Of a stretch of DNA of 64,000 bases, positions 19,056 to 29,559 are shown in pieces. The notes under the pieces are model-generated. The model had not been told where the DNA came from, did not search any database, and worked only from the letters and a program-made list of their open reading frames with translations. The stretch is from Pseudomonas sp. P8_241 (GTDB lineage Bacteria > Pseudomonadota > Gammaproteobacteria > Pseudomonadales > Pseudomonadaceae). The stretch is taken from contig NZ_CP125377.1 of the NCBI RefSeq assembly GCF_034008315.1, positions 5,582,501-5,646,500 on the forward strand. The letters run 5' to 3'. The first letter of the stretch is position 1; each line of letters opens with the position of its first letter. The position numbers and the translations under genes are program-made.

Positions 19056-19541
19056 TCAACGCGGACGAACGCTGCCGGTATGCAGATCGGCCCATACATG
19101 GCCGTTGGCATAGCTGAGAAACTGGCAATACACCGTATCGTTACGCAACAAGTCGATTACCACGCGGTATTGAGCCATCGGGTAATAGAGAATCAGAGTC
19201 TTGCTCGACTCGTCATAAACCGGTTTCTTCAGGCTTTTACTCTCGCCATCGAAGTTGACCAGCACCTGACTGATGGTGGCGCCCTTGTTCAAGGACTTTC
19301 CCTTGAGGCGAATGAGCAATGGGGACGTGACCGGAATCGGCTGTTGATTGGACTGACGCTGGGCACCGACCACCACCGAATAATCAGTGACTTGCATCAG
19401 TTGCTGCTGTTCGGGGTCGGCATTGCGCAGAGTGAGGTCATCCGGCGGCAGAAATTGACTGTGCATGGGCGCCGGCGCGGCAGCCAAGGGCAGGCTAAGG
19501 GTCAGCAACAGGGCGGCGCAGCAGCGGATCGAACGGCTCAT
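19056..19541 (-). CDS. Exported hypothetical protein (PA4643-like position)
   Basis: 161 residues from the ATG at 19541, with GGAG about 7 bp upstream. The signal peptide MSRSIRCCAALLLTLSLPLAAA ends at an AAA-A site. The rest is beta-rich without a known motif. Its place between the PA4642-like gene and the WbuC gene is conserved in pseudomonads. The function is unknown. Confidence 0.72.
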   Translation of the reverse strand: MSRSIRCCAALLLTLSLPLAAAPAPMHSQFLPPDDLTLRNADPEQQQLMQVTDYSVVVGAQRQSNQQPIPVTSPLLIRLKGKSLNKGATISQVLVNFDGESKSLKKPVYDESSKTLILYYPMAQYRVVIDLLRNDTVYCQFLSYANGHVWADLHTGSVRPR

Positions 19542-19587
19542 GTCAGGCTCCGGAATCGGGGCCAAGCACTCTAGCATGGGTTGAAAA

Positions 19588-19665
19588 TCAAAAGATCGCA
19601 GCCTTCGGTAGCTCTTGCAGGGTGTTCGCCAACCCAATGCAGGCGCTGCCGAAGGCCGCGATCAG
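19588..19665. repeat. Degenerate REPIN, GATCGCAGCCTTCGGTAGCTC family
   Basis: GATCGCAGCCTTCGGTAGCTC and a mismatched inverted copy ending in GCCGAAGGCCGCGATC are separated by about 30 bp. It lies between two leftward genes. Confidence 0.7.
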
Positions 19666-20135
19666 TCGAATTGCGCGTGCATCCAGGCCTGATATTCGGC
19701 AACGCCGGGCTCGCCTTCGCGCGGAGCCCACGATGCCAACTCACCCTCGCCGACCGGACGATAGGGACCGGCCTTGCATTCGAACATCAGGCTGTCGGCC
19801 TCCAGCACCACCAAACCGTGGAACACACCGGTGGGCAGGTCCACGCCGACGCACTCGCCACCGGCCTGAAGCACGGTCTTGCTCAGCACAGCTCCGGCCT
19901 CATCGAAGATCAACACACCCAGTCGGCCCTTGAGGACTAACAGGGTTTCGGCCTTGTTTTCGGCCAAATGCCGGTGAGGCGGAATATACGTGGACGGCTG
20001 CAAACCCACCGCCATGCGATGGCAAGCCTCTTCCATCTGATGGAAGTTGTGATGCTGTCGCCCACGAGGGTTAGCCGCCGCTTTCTCGGCCAACTCGGCG
20101 AACAGCGTCTGATCAAGAAAGCGTGGCGCGGTCAT
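19662..20135 (-). CDS. WbuC-family cupin metalloprotein
   Basis: 157 residues. HHNFHQMEEACHRM and the cupin pattern PPHRHLAENKAETLLVLKG match the WbuC family, with a His-rich metal site. It begins 3 bp after hpt ends and is probably cotranscribed with it. Substrate and role are unknown. Confidence 0.85.
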   Translation of the reverse strand: MTAPRFLDQTLFAELAEKAAANPRGRQHHNFHQMEEACHRMAVGLQPSTYIPPHRHLAENKAETLLVLKGRLGVLIFDEAGAVLSKTVLQAGGECVGVDLPTGVFHGLVVLEADSLMFECKAGPYRPVGEGELASWAPREGEPGVAEYQAWMHAQFD

Positions 20136-20138
20136 TTT

Positions 20139-20696
20139 TTACATTCCTTTAACGGCAAAGATCCCGTTGGCGTTACGCCAATAGCCTTTATAGTCCATGC
20201 CATAGCCAAAGATGTAACGATCGATGCAAGGCAGACCGACGAAATCGGCTTTCAGGTCCGGGCGAGCCTTGCGGTCGTGGTCCTTGTCGATCAGCACGGC
20301 GGTGTGCACTTTGCGGGCGCCAGCGTGTTTACAGAAGTCGATGATCGCGCCCAGGGTGTGACCTTCATCAAGGATGTCATCGATGATCAGCACGTCACGG
20401 TCGATGAACGAAACTTCCGGCTTGGCTTTCCAGAACAGGTCACCACCGCTGGTTTCGTTGCGATAACGGGTGGCGTGCAGGTAGGAAGCTTCCAGCGGGA
20501 AGTGCAGGTAGGTCAGCAGCTTGCCGGAGAAAATCAGCCCGCCGTTCATCACGCAGAACACCACCGGATTGCTGTCCGCCAGTTGATCATTGATTTGTGC
20601 ACCGACGCGGGCGATGGCCGCCTCGACTTCAGCTTCGGTGTACAGGCAGTCAGCCTCTCGCATGATTTGACGGATATGCTCGAGATCAGCGGACAT
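20139..20696 (-). CDS. hpt: Hypoxanthine-guanine phosphoribosyltransferase
   Basis: 185 residues from the ATG at 20696, which has GGAG upstream. The PRPP-binding loop is VLIIDDILDEGHTLG. It converts hypoxanthine or guanine plus PRPP to IMP or GMP in purine salvage. It is divergent from upp and uraA, so purine and pyrimidine salvage share one intergenic region. Confidence 0.93.
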   Translation of the reverse strand: MSADLEHIRQIMREADCLYTEAEVEAAIARVGAQINDQLADSNPVVFCVMNGGLIFSGKLLTYLHFPLEASYLHATRYRNETSGGDLFWKAKPEVSFIDRDVLIIDDILDEGHTLGAIIDFCKHAGARKVHTAVLIDKDHDRKARPDLKADFVGLPCIDRYIFGYGMDYKGYWRNANGIFAVKGM

Positions 20697-20813
20697 GGTG
20701 CTCTCCAAGGGGATGGCGGATTCGGAAAAGCGGGCAAAGGTACGCATCAACCGAAGCCAGATCAAGCGTTTGTGGACTAACGTACTCTATGTCTATAGGA
20801 CAACACCCTCGGA

Positions 20814-20825
20814 TAGATTAATCTA
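20814..20825. promoter_or_regulatory. 12 bp palindrome in the hpt-upp divergent promoter region
   Basis: TAGATTAATCTA is a perfect palindrome 37 bp upstream of upp. It could be an operator, but AT-rich palindromes this short can arise by chance. Confidence 0.25.
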
Positions 20826-20861
20826 GGCCGGTTTTTTTGCCCGCCGCCGGAGCCTTTCCCC

Positions 20862-21500
20862 ATGCCCATCCATGAGATCCGCCACCCGCTGATCCGTCAT
20901 AAACTTGGCCTTATGCGCCGCGCAGACATCAGCACCAAGAATTTCCGTGAGCTCGCTCAGGAAGTAGGCGCCCTGCTGACTTATGAAGCCACCAAAGACC
21001 TGCCGCTGGAATCCTACGATATTGAAGGCTGGTGCGGCACTGTGTCGGTCGAGAAAATCGCCGGCAAGAAAATTACTGTCGTGCCGATCCTGCGTGCCGG
21101 CATCGGCATGCTTGAAGGGGTGCTCAGCCTGATCCCGGGCGCCAAGGTCAGCGCCGTGGGCGTTGCTCGTAACGAAGAAACCCTGCAAGCCCATACTTAT
21201 CTGGAAAAACTGGTCCCGGAAATCGACGAACGTCTGGCGATGATCATCGACCCGATGCTCGCCACCGGCAGCTCCATGGTTGCCACCATCGATCTGTTGA
21301 AGAAGGCCGGGTGTCGCGATATCCGCGCCATGGTACTGGTGGCGGCCCCTGAAGGTATCGCCGCGGTAGAGAAAGCTCACCCGGACGTGATCATCTACAC
21401 CGCTTCCATCGATCAAAAACTCAACGAGCACGGTTACATCATTCCGGGCCTTGGCGATGCCGGTGACAAGATCTTCGGCACCAAGCAGAAGGACGCGTGA
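20862..21500 (+). CDS. upp: Uracil phosphoribosyltransferase
   Basis: 212 residues. The PRPP loop is [13 protein letters not shown], and the C-terminal [10 protein letters not shown] is the uracil-binding end typical of the family. It makes UMP from uracil and PRPP. It is followed after 2 bp by uraA, so uptake and salvage of uracil are coupled. Confidence 0.96.
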   Translation: MPIHEIRHPLIRHKLGLMRRADISTKNFRELAQEVGALLTYEATKDLPLESYDIEGWCGTVSVEKIAGKKITVVPILRAGIGMLEGVLSLIPGAKVSAVGVARNEETLQAHTYLEKLVPEIDERLAMIIDPMLATGSSMVATIDLLKKAGCRDIRAMVLVAAPEGIAAVEKAHPDVIIYTASIDQKLNEHGYIIPGLGDAGDKIFGTKQKDA

Positions 21501-21502
21501 CC

Positions 21503-22777
21503 ATGCAGCAAGAGTTCAACGATCCGCTCTGGCGCACGGTGCTGTCGGGTGCACAGATGCTGTTCGTGGCCTTCGGCGCCCTGGTGTTGATGCCGCTGAT
21601 TACCGGCCTCGACCCGAATGTGGCGCTGTTCACGGCCGGCCTGGGGACGATTCTGTTCCAGATCGTCACTGGGCGTCAGGTGCCGGTGTTCCTGGCATCG
21701 AGCTTTGCCTTCATTACCCCGATCATTCTCGCCAAGGGCCAGTTCGGCCTGGCCGCGACCATGGGCGGCGTGATGGCGGCAGGTTTCGTCTACACCTTCC
21801 TCGGCCTGGCCGTGAAGATCAAAGGCACCGGGTTCATCGATCGCCTGCTGCCGCCCGTGGTGATCGGCCCGGTGATCATTTCGATTGGTCTGGCCATGGC
21901 GCCGATTGCCGCCAACATGGCGATGGGCAAGGCCGGTGATGGTAGCGAGCTGATTCACTACCAGACGGCAATGTTGATTTCGATGCCCGCGTTGTTGACC
22001 ACCCTGATCGTCGCGGTGTTCGGCAAAGGCATTTTCCGCCTGGTGCCGATCATCTCCGGTGTATTGGTCGGTTTTGGCATGGCGTTCTACTTCGGCGTTG
22101 TCGACACCGCGAAGATTGCCGCCGCACCGTGGTTTGCAATTCCGCACTTCACTGCGCCCGAATTCAACTGGCAAGCGATTCTGTTCATCGTTCCGGTCGC
22201 CCTGGCCCCGGCCATCGAGCACATCGGTGGCGTGATTGCCGTGGGGAGCGTGACCGGTCGCGATTACCTGAAAAAACCCGGCCTGCACCGCACCTTGCTT
22301 GGTGACGGCATTGCCACCACGGCAGCCGGCCTGTTCGGCGGTCCGCCCAACACCACCTACGCCGAAGTGACCGGCGCGGTGATGCTGACCAAGAACTACA
22401 ACCCGAAAATCATGACCTGGGCGGCGATCTTTGCCATCAGCCTGGCATTTGTCGGCAAGTTCGGCGCTCTGCTGCAAAGCATTCCGGTGCCGGTGATGGG
22501 CGGGATTCTGTGCCTGTTGTTCGGTTCGATTGCGGCGGTGGGCATGAATACCCTGATCCGCCACAAAATCGATCTGGGCGAAGCGCGCAACCTGGTGATT
22601 GTCTCGGTCACTCTGGTGTTCGGGATCGGCGGCGTGCTGATCGGTACCGGCACCGGTCCGGACGACTTCGGTCTCAAAGGCATCGCGTTGTGCGCGGTGG
22701 TGGCGATCGGGTTGAACCTGTTGTTGCCGGGCAATGACAGCTGGAAGCACAAGAAGGCGGATGAGCCGCTGATCTAA
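21503..22777 (+). CDS. uraA: Uracil permease (NCS2 family)
   Basis: 424 residues from the ATG at 21503; a GTG overlapping the upp stop at 21497 is a less likely start. There are about twelve hydrophobic segments, with the family motif APAIEHIGGVIAVG and later GGPPNTTYAE. It imports uracil with protons for Upp to use. Confidence 0.94.
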   Translation: MQQEFNDPLWRTVLSGAQMLFVAFGALVLMPLITGLDPNVALFTAGLGTILFQIVTGRQVPVFLASSFAFITPIILAKGQFGLAATMGGVMAAGFVYTFLGLAVKIKGTGFIDRLLPPVVIGPVIISIGLAMAPIAANMAMGKAGDGSELIHYQTAMLISMPALLTTLIVAVFGKGIFRLVPIISGVLVGFGMAFYFGVVDTAKIAAAPWFAIPHFTAPEFNWQAILFIVPVALAPAIEHIGGVIAVGSVTGRDYLKKPGLHRTLLGDGIATTAAGLFGGPPNTTYAEVTGAVMLTKNYNPKIMTWAAIFAISLAFVGKFGALLQSIPVPVMGGILCLLFGSIAAVGMNTLIRHKIDLGEARNLVIVSVTLVFGIGGVLIGTGTGPDDFGLKGIALCAVVAIGLNLLLPGNDSWKHKKADEPLI

Positions 22778-22795
22778 AGTCGATCTGCGTGACGC

Positions 22796-22861
22796 CATCG
22801 CCAGCAAGCCGGCTCCTACAGGTCTGTACGCAACCCTGTAGGAGCCGGCTTGCTGGCGATG
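22796..22861. repeat. REPIN, CATCGCCAGCAAGCCGGCTCC family, head-in orientation
   Basis: Two inverted REP copies are separated by about 16 bp and followed by GTTTTT, so the element may also act as the uraA terminator. The copy order is the reverse of that at 18583. Confidence 0.88.
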
Positions 22862-22864
22862 TTT

Positions 22865-23887
22865 TTAAAGCACCAACGGTGCTCGCTCGCACAACGCGCT
22901 CAACGCCCGCACCCATTGCGGGTCATCGTTGAGGCACGGCACCAGCACCAACTCTTCGCCTCCCGCTTCGCGGAACTGTTCCTTGCCGCGATCACCGATT
23001 TCTTCCAGTGTCTCGATGCAATCGGCGACGAACGCCGGGCACATCACCAGAATCTTTTTAACTCCGCTCTTGGCCAACTCATCGAGGCGCGCTTCGGTGT
23101 AGGGTTCGATCCATTTGGCACGCCCCAGACGCGACTGGAACGACACCGACCACTTGCCGTCCGGCAAGCCCATGCGCTTGGCAAACTCTGCGGCAGTGCG
23201 CAGGCACTGGCCGCGGTAACAGGTCGCAACCACCTCAGGCGGCGCACCGGCACAACAATCACCGCCACCCTCGAAGCTGTGACCCGGATTGAGCTTTTTC
23301 AGATGCCGCTCCGGCAAGCCGTGAAAGCTCAGCAGCAAGTGATCGAAATCCTGTTCCAGATGAGGTTTGGCCGAAGCGGCCAGTGCCTCGAGGTACTCCG
23401 GCTGATCGTAGAACGGTTGAAGCACCGACAACTGAACGTCGAGTTTTCGCTCGCGCAGCACACGCTTCGCTTCTTCGATCACAGTGGTGGTGGTGCTGTC
23501 GGCGAACTGTGGATAAAGCGGCGCCAGGGTGATTCGCTTGTGGCCGGCTGCAGCCATACGCACCAGCATTGTCTCAATCGAAGGCTCGCCGTAACGCATT
23601 GCCAATTCGACCGGACCGTGATTCCACTTGTCATTCATTGCCTGTTGCAATCTACGACTGAGGACGACCAATGGCGAGCCCTCGTCCCACCAGATCGAAG
23701 CGTAAGCATGGGCCGACTGTTCGGGGCGCTTGATCAGGATCAACGAGACCAGTAAACGCCGGATCGGCCATGGCAGGTCGATCACGTACGGATCCATCAG
23801 AAACTGATTGAGGTAGCTGCGCACGTCAGCCACCGAGGTGGAGGCAGGTGAGCCCAGATTGACCAGAAGCAACGCGTGATCGGTCAT
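22865..23887 (-). CDS. hemH: Ferrochelatase
   Basis: 340 residues from the ATG at 23887, with AGGA upstream. The opening [10 protein letters not shown], the active-site [11 protein letters not shown] and a later [15 protein letters not shown] are ferrochelatase signatures. It inserts Fe2+ into protoporphyrin IX, the last step of haem synthesis. It lies 13 bp downstream of the TIGR01777 gene. Confidence 0.96.
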   Translation of the reverse strand: MTDHALLLVNLGSPASTSVADVRSYLNQFLMDPYVIDLPWPIRRLLVSLILIKRPEQSAHAYASIWWDEGSPLVVLSRRLQQAMNDKWNHGPVELAMRYGEPSIETMLVRMAAAGHKRITLAPLYPQFADSTTTTVIEEAKRVLRERKLDVQLSVLQPFYDQPEYLEALAASAKPHLEQDFDHLLLSFHGLPERHLKKLNPGHSFEGGGDCCAGAPPEVVATCYRGQCLRTAAEFAKRMGLPDGKWSVSFQSRLGRAKWIEPYTEARLDELAKSGVKKILVMCPAFVADCIETLEEIGDRGKEQFREAGGEELVLVPCLNDDPQWVRALSALCERAPLVL

Positions 23888-23900
23888 GCAACGTCCTATT

Positions 23901-24803
23901 TCAAAGGCGGCTGGACAACTCATCCAAAGCCGCACGCAAATCCGTGAACTGAAAAGTGAAGCCCGCTTCCAGCAGGCGAACCGGAGTGGCCCGCTGGCCC
24001 CCCAGCAACAACGAAGACAATTCGCCCAGGCCTACCTTCAAGGCAAAGGCTGGCATCGGCATAACGGCCGGGCGACGCAGCACGCTGCCCAGTGTCTTGG
24101 CAAACTCGCGATTGCGTACTGGTTCAGGCGCGCACGCATTATAGGGACCACTAGCGTCACTGCGATGCAGAAGAAAATCAATCAAGCCGATTTGATCGTT
24201 GATGTGTATCCACGGCATCCACTGCCGACCATTACCAATCGGCCCGCCCAGACCGAATTTGAAAGGCAGCAACAGCCGCGACAAAAAGCCGCCCTCGGCC
24301 GAGAGAACCAGACCGGTCCGGATGAGGATCACGCGAATGCCCAATGACTCGGCTCGCTGCGCGGTTTCCTCCCAGGCGATGCATAGTTGACTGGCGAAAT
24401 CATCAACGACCGGTGGCGACTCTTCGGTCAACTCACGTTCCCCGCCGTCGCCGTACCACCCTACCGCAGAACCGGAGATCAACACCTGCGGCTTCTGCCC
24501 GCGACTTTCCAGCCAGGCCAGCAGGGTTTCGGTCAGTTTGATTCGACTGCTCCACAACAGGGCTTTGCGCTTGTGAGTCCAGGGTCGGTCGGCAATCGGA
24601 GCACCGGCAAGGTTGATGATCGCATCGAGCGACTCCTGCCCAAAATCCTCAAGACGGGCGATTCCACGCACTTGAGGGCCACAGATGTTCGCGACTTTTT
24701 CAGGGGTGCGACTCCAGACAGTCAGCCGATGCCCCTGATTCGACCAGCGCCGACAAAGCTGACGTCCTATCAAACCAGTACCGCCGGTCAGCAATATGTG
24801 CAT
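23901..24803 (-). CDS. TIGR01777-family NAD(P)-binding epimerase-like protein
   Basis: 300 residues with the nucleotide-binding motif [11 protein letters not shown] at the start and a good GAGGAAG ribosome binding site. It belongs to the SDR39U1/TIGR01777 group, whose substrate is unknown. It is in one unit with hemH and divergent from the renalase-like gene; the shared 196 bp contains a LitR-type box, so light control of this gene is possible but not shown. Confidence 0.88.
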   Translation of the reverse strand: MHILLTGGTGLIGRQLCRRWSNQGHRLTVWSRTPEKVANICGPQVRGIARLEDFGQESLDAIINLAGAPIADRPWTHKRKALLWSSRIKLTETLLAWLESRGQKPQVLISGSAVGWYGDGGERELTEESPPVVDDFASQLCIAWEETAQRAESLGIRVILIRTGLVLSAEGGFLSRLLLPFKFGLGGPIGNGRQWMPWIHINDQIGLIDFLLHRSDASGPYNACAPEPVRNREFAKTLGSVLRRPAVMPMPAFALKVGLGELSSLLLGGQRATPVRLLEAGFTFQFTDLRAALDELSSRL

Positions 24804-24924
24804 GACTTCTTCCTCGCGTGGCGTTTTACCCTGTCCATTAGTCTATTTTTATAAGCAGGGATCTTTGGTATCGAGCAGGCTCTATGCTTAACAATAGGCC
24901 AAGCTGTCGGATCGAGAACGCTAA

Positions 24925-25986
<1,062 letters not shown>

Positions 25987-26010
25987 GCAGGGGCATTAAA
26001 CCGAAAAACT

Positions 26011-26034
26011 TATACACAAAACTTGACGTGTACA
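26011..26034. promoter_or_regulatory. LitR/PplR-type box 1 upstream of ybgA-merR-phr
   Basis: TATACA-N12-TGTACA is an exact match to the light-regulator consensus. TTGACG (26024-26029) lies within it as a -35 element with TAAGAT at 26046-26051 as -10 (16 bp spacing), so the box overlaps the promoter. Confidence 0.75.
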
Positions 26035-26060
26035 ACTTCGAATCTAAGATAAAGGTATGT

Positions 26061-26084
26061 TGTACAGACCTGAGTGTCTGTACA
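26061..26084. promoter_or_regulatory. LitR/PplR-type box 2 upstream of ybgA-merR-phr
   Basis: TGTACA-N12-TGTACA is a second exact match, about 50 bp downstream of box 1 and just after the likely -10. It would lie in the transcribed leader, where binding could block elongation or reinforce repression. Confidence 0.75.
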
Positions 26085-26106
26085 GGTTTAGATTCGAGGC
26101 ATTCCA

Positions 26107-27066
26107 ATGCAGCCCATTCCAGTCAAACCGAAAATCGCCGTCAGCGCCTGCCTGATGGGTTTCGACGTGCGCTACAACGGAGGGCACAAGGAATCGCGGC
26201 TGTGCAGTCACACCCTCATCGAGTATTTCGAGTTTCTCCCGGTCTGCCCGGAAGTAGCCATTGGCTTGGGCATTCCGCGCCAGCCGATCCGATTGGTTGG
26301 CGAGCCGGACAATCCGCAAGCCGTCGGCACTCGTGATGACACCCTTGATGTCACCCAGCCGTTGGCCGCCTACGGGCGGAAAATGGCGGCAGAGCTGGGT
26401 GACATTTGCGGGTACATCTTCATGCAGAAGTCACCTTCCTGCGGCTTGGAGCGGGTCAAGGTCTATCGCGCCAACGGTACGCCACTGAAGGGCGGCAGCC
26501 GGGGTATCTACGCCCAGGCGTTCTGCTTGCAGCACCCGGACCTGCCAGTCGAAGAAGACGGCCGACTCAACGATCCGGTGCTGCGGGAAAACTTTCTTAC
26601 CCGCGTCTTCACTTACAGCGCCTGGCAGCAATTATTGCAAGAAGGTCTGACGCGGCGCGGTCTTACGGTATTCCACTCGCGCTACAAGTACCTGCTGATG
26701 GCTCACGACCCGGTGCAATACAAAGTCTTGGGCAATCTGCTCGGCACCCAGGGCCATACCGACCCGAAGGAACTCGGCCCCCGCTATTTCAGCGAGCTGA
26801 TGGTCGCCCTGCAAAAATGCGCCACGCGTCGCACCCACACCAACGTCTTGCAACACCTCACCGGCTATCTGAAGCGAGCCATCAGCCGTGAAGACAAACA
26901 AGAGATGCAACACCTGATCAGCCAATATCACCAAGGTATCGTGCCTCTGGTGGTTCCGCTGACACTGCTCAAACATCACTTGCGCCAACATCCCGATCCC
27001 TACCTCGCGCAGCAGGTGTACCTGCAACCGCATCCGGAAAATCTCAGCCTGCGAAATGCCCTCTAA
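26107..27066 (+). CDS. ybgA: DUF523-DUF1722 (YbgA-like) protein
   Basis: 319 residues. The N-terminal DUF523 domain (about 10-150) carries SACLMGFDVRYNGGHKES with a conserved Cys, then QKSPSCGLERVK. The C-terminal DUF1722/YbgA domain (about 190-310) carries RYKYLLMAHDP. In E. coli ybgA is next to the photolyase gene, and the linkage is repeated here. GAGG lies 8 bp before the ATG. Its stop overlaps the start of the MerR gene by one base, so the two are translationally coupled. The function is unknown, perhaps Fe-S or tRNA thiolation-like chemistry (inference from the cysteines only). Confidence 0.9.
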   Translation: MQPIPVKPKIAVSACLMGFDVRYNGGHKESRLCSHTLIEYFEFLPVCPEVAIGLGIPRQPIRLVGEPDNPQAVGTRDDTLDVTQPLAAYGRKMAAELGDICGYIFMQKSPSCGLERVKVYRANGTPLKGGSRGIYAQAFCLQHPDLPVEEDGRLNDPVLRENFLTRVFTYSAWQQLLQEGLTRRGLTVFHSRYKYLLMAHDPVQYKVLGNLLGTQGHTDPKELGPRYFSELMVALQKCATRRTHTNVLQHLTGYLKRAISREDKQEMQHLISQYHQGIVPLVVPLTLLKHHLRQHPDPYLAQQVYLQPHPENLSLRNAL

Positions 27067-28007
27067 TGAAAGCCCCTATTGACACCAGTGCCAGCGAAGA
27101 CCTCGGCCATGATTTTAAGAAAGCCCTGGACGACGGCTGGCTGCCCATCCGGGAAGTAGCGCGCCAAACAGGCATCAATGCCGTGACCTTGCGCGCCTGG
27201 GAGCGGCGCTACGGGCTGATCGTGCCGCTTCGCACACCCAAGGGGCACCGTCTGTTCTCTGCCGAACATGTTCAACGCATCCAGGCCATCCTCACCTGGC
27301 TCAACCGTGGGGTGGCTGTCAGTCAGGTCAAGCCATTGCTCGATACCCCGCAGGCGGTGAGTGAAGTCGTGGATAACGACTGGCACGCACTGTTGCAGAC
27401 GCTGCTGCAAGCGGTGACCCGACTCAATGAACGCACCCTCGATGACACCGTCAACCAGGTCATGGCGCTGTATCCGCCGAGAACCTTGTGCGAGCAATTA
27501 CTGATGCCCTTGCTGGCTAACCTGGAACACCGTTGGCAGGGCCAGTTCGGTGCACGAATGGAGCGGACTTTTTTTTGTTCCTGGTTACGCAGCAAATTCG
27601 GTGCACGCATCTACCATAACAATCGTCAGTTGCGAACCGCGCCACTGCTGCTGATCAACCATTCAGACCTGCCCCTGGAACCTCACCTGTGGCTGACGGC
27701 CTGGTTGGTCAGTAGCGCCGATTGCCCGGTGGAGGTATTCGACTGGCCGCTGCCTGTCGGTGAACTCGCCTTGGCGGTCGACCTTCTGCAGGCCCGAGGC
27801 GTCTTGCTGTACTCCAGCAAAGCCATGAACCTGGCGCAGCTGCCGAAACTTTTCAAAGGCGTCAGTTGCCCAAAAATGATTGCCGGACCAACGGTGTGCA
27901 TCCACCACGCCGAGTTGTCCGCAAAAAATACCGAGATCGCAGACTTGTACCTGGCCGAAGATCCATTGGCGGCACATCAGGCACTCGTTCAGCGTGGGTT
28001 GATCTAA
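27066..28007 (+). CDS. MerR-family regulator, LitR/PplR-like without a B12 site
   Basis: 313 residues. The N-terminal MerR HTH (about 25-95) reads LPIREVARQTGINAVTLRAWERRYG, with the TPKGHRLFS wing. The C-terminal part is shaped like the cobalamin-binding domain of CarH/LitR, but I see no DxHxxG cobalamin motif, so it fits the class II regulators that rely on a separate LOV photoreceptor (known for P. putida PplR). It lies between ybgA and phr with no gaps, downstream of two matching boxes, so autoregulation and control of phr are likely. No LOV protein is in this window. Confidence 0.88.
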   Translation: MKAPIDTSASEDLGHDFKKALDDGWLPIREVARQTGINAVTLRAWERRYGLIVPLRTPKGHRLFSAEHVQRIQAILTWLNRGVAVSQVKPLLDTPQAVSEVVDNDWHALLQTLLQAVTRLNERTLDDTVNQVMALYPPRTLCEQLLMPLLANLEHRWQGQFGARMERTFFCSWLRSKFGARIYHNNRQLRTAPLLLINHSDLPLEPHLWLTAWLVSSADCPVEVFDWPLPVGELALAVDLLQARGVLLYSSKAMNLAQLPKLFKGVSCPKMIAGPTVCIHHAELSAKNTEIADLYLAEDPLAAHQALVQRGLI

Positions 28008-28028
28008 ATGAATCGCACGGACTTGAAA

Positions 28029-29486
28029 ATGCAATTGATCTGGCTGCGCAGCGACATGCGCGTGCATGACAACACCGCACTCGCGGCCGCCGCTGCTCGC
28101 GGTCCGAGTGTGGCAGTGTTTCTGCTGAGTCCGCAGCAATGGCTGGACCATGACGATGCGTCCTGCAAAGTGGATTTCTGGCTGCGCAACCTGGTCGAGT
28201 TGAGCCACGCACTGGATCAGTTGAATATTCCCCTGATGATCCGCAGGGCACCGTATTGGGAGGATGCGCCAGCAGTATTGCTCGACCTGTGTCGGCAGTT
28301 GCAGATCGGCGCGCTGCACCTCAACGACGAATACGGTATCCATGAAACCGCTCGAGATGCCGCAGTCACCAGAACCCTAGAGGCCGAAGGTATTGAGGTA
28401 CACCGCTACCTCGATCAATTGCTGTTCCAGCCCGGCAGCGTCCTGACCAAAACCGGCAACTTCTTTCAGGTCTTCAGTCAGTTCCGCAAAGTCTGTTATG
28501 AACGACTGCATCATTCGCTGCCCGGCCTGGTGCGCGCACCCAAGGCGCAAGCACCGCTGGACATCGACAGCGATGCGCTCCCCTCCATTATTGAAGGGTT
28601 CCCGGCGCCCAATGCCAGCCTGCGCGACCTCTGGCCCGCCGGCGAGACCGAAGCTCACCGTCGCCTCGCCAGTTTTACCGATGCGCAGATCGATCATTAC
28701 AAAGACGAACGGGACTTCCCGGCGAAACCCGGTACCAGCCAACTTTCGCCCTACCTCGGCGCAGGCGTGATTTCTCCCCGCCAATGCTTGCACGCGGCAC
28801 TACAAAGCAATCAGGGAGAGTTTGAGAGCGGAAGTTCCGGTGCCGTGACCTGGATCAATGAACTGCTATGGCGCGAGTTCTATAAACACATTCTGGTGGG
28901 GTATCCACGGGTTTCCCGGCATCGGGCGTTTCGCCCCGAAACCGAGGCTCTGGCGTGGCGCGACGCCCCCAGTGACCTCGCCGCCTGGCAAGAGGCACGT
29001 ACCGGCCTGCCAATTATTGACGCAGCCATGCGCCAACTCCTTGAAACCGGCTGGATGCACAACCGTCTGCGCATGGTGGTGGCAATGTTCCTGACCAAAA
29101 ACCTGTTGATCGACTGGCGTGAAGGCGAGCGCTTTTTCATGCGCCACCTGATCGATGGCGACCTGGCCGCGAACAACGGTGGATGGCAGTGGAGTTCGTC
29201 CACCGGCACCGATTCGGCGCCCTACTTCCGGATTTTCAACCCGCTGAGCCAATCGGAAAAATTCGATCCGCAGGGAGTGTTCATCAAGTACTGGCTGCCA
29301 GAGTTGGCTGATCTGAGTAATAAAGAAGTGCACAACCCTGCCAACGTGGGGGGGTTGTTCGGTGTGGTCGATTACCCTTCGCCAATTGTCGATTTGGGCA
29401 CTTCCCGCACCCGCGCCCTGAGCGCTTTCAAAAACCTGCCGTCACGACAACCTGTCGGCGAGCCAAATGAGAGCGCCATTAACTGA
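28029..29486 (+). CDS. phrB: Deoxyribodipyrimidine photolyase
   Basis: 485 residues from the ATG at 28029, chosen because it aligns with the usual opening MxLxWLRxDxR; an ATG at 28008 directly abutting the MerR stop would add seven residues. The N-terminal antenna domain is followed by the FAD domain with WINELLWREFYKHIL, GWMHNRLRMVVAMFLTKNL and DLAANNGGWQWSSSTGTD, where Trp residues of the electron path are present. It splits cyclobutane pyrimidine dimers using blue light. It is last in the coupled ybgA-merR-phr unit. Confidence 0.95.
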   Translation: MQLIWLRSDMRVHDNTALAAAAARGPSVAVFLLSPQQWLDHDDASCKVDFWLRNLVELSHALDQLNIPLMIRRAPYWEDAPAVLLDLCRQLQIGALHLNDEYGIHETARDAAVTRTLEAEGIEVHRYLDQLLFQPGSVLTKTGNFFQVFSQFRKVCYERLHHSLPGLVRAPKAQAPLDIDSDALPSIIEGFPAPNASLRDLWPAGETEAHRRLASFTDAQIDHYKDERDFPAKPGTSQLSPYLGAGVISPRQCLHAALQSNQGEFESGSSGAVTWINELLWREFYKHILVGYPRVSRHRAFRPETEALAWRDAPSDLAAWQEARTGLPIIDAAMRQLLETGWMHNRLRMVVAMFLTKNLLIDWREGERFFMRHLIDGDLAANNGGWQWSSSTGTDSAPYFRIFNPLSQSEKFDPQGVFIKYWLPELADLSNKEVHNPANVGGLFGVVDYPSPIVDLGTSRTRALSAFKNLPSRQPVGEPNESAIN

Positions 29487-29559
29487 TTTCACGCGGTAAT
29501 CCGAAGATGGATAAAAGACAACCGGGCTGGGCCGATACCTGGCCGAATGGGAGATTAGG

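Noticed and set aside
21434..22807. Minus-strand open frame of 457 codons
   Set aside because: Antisense to uraA; composition of His/Arg/Gln runs is typical of a shadow.
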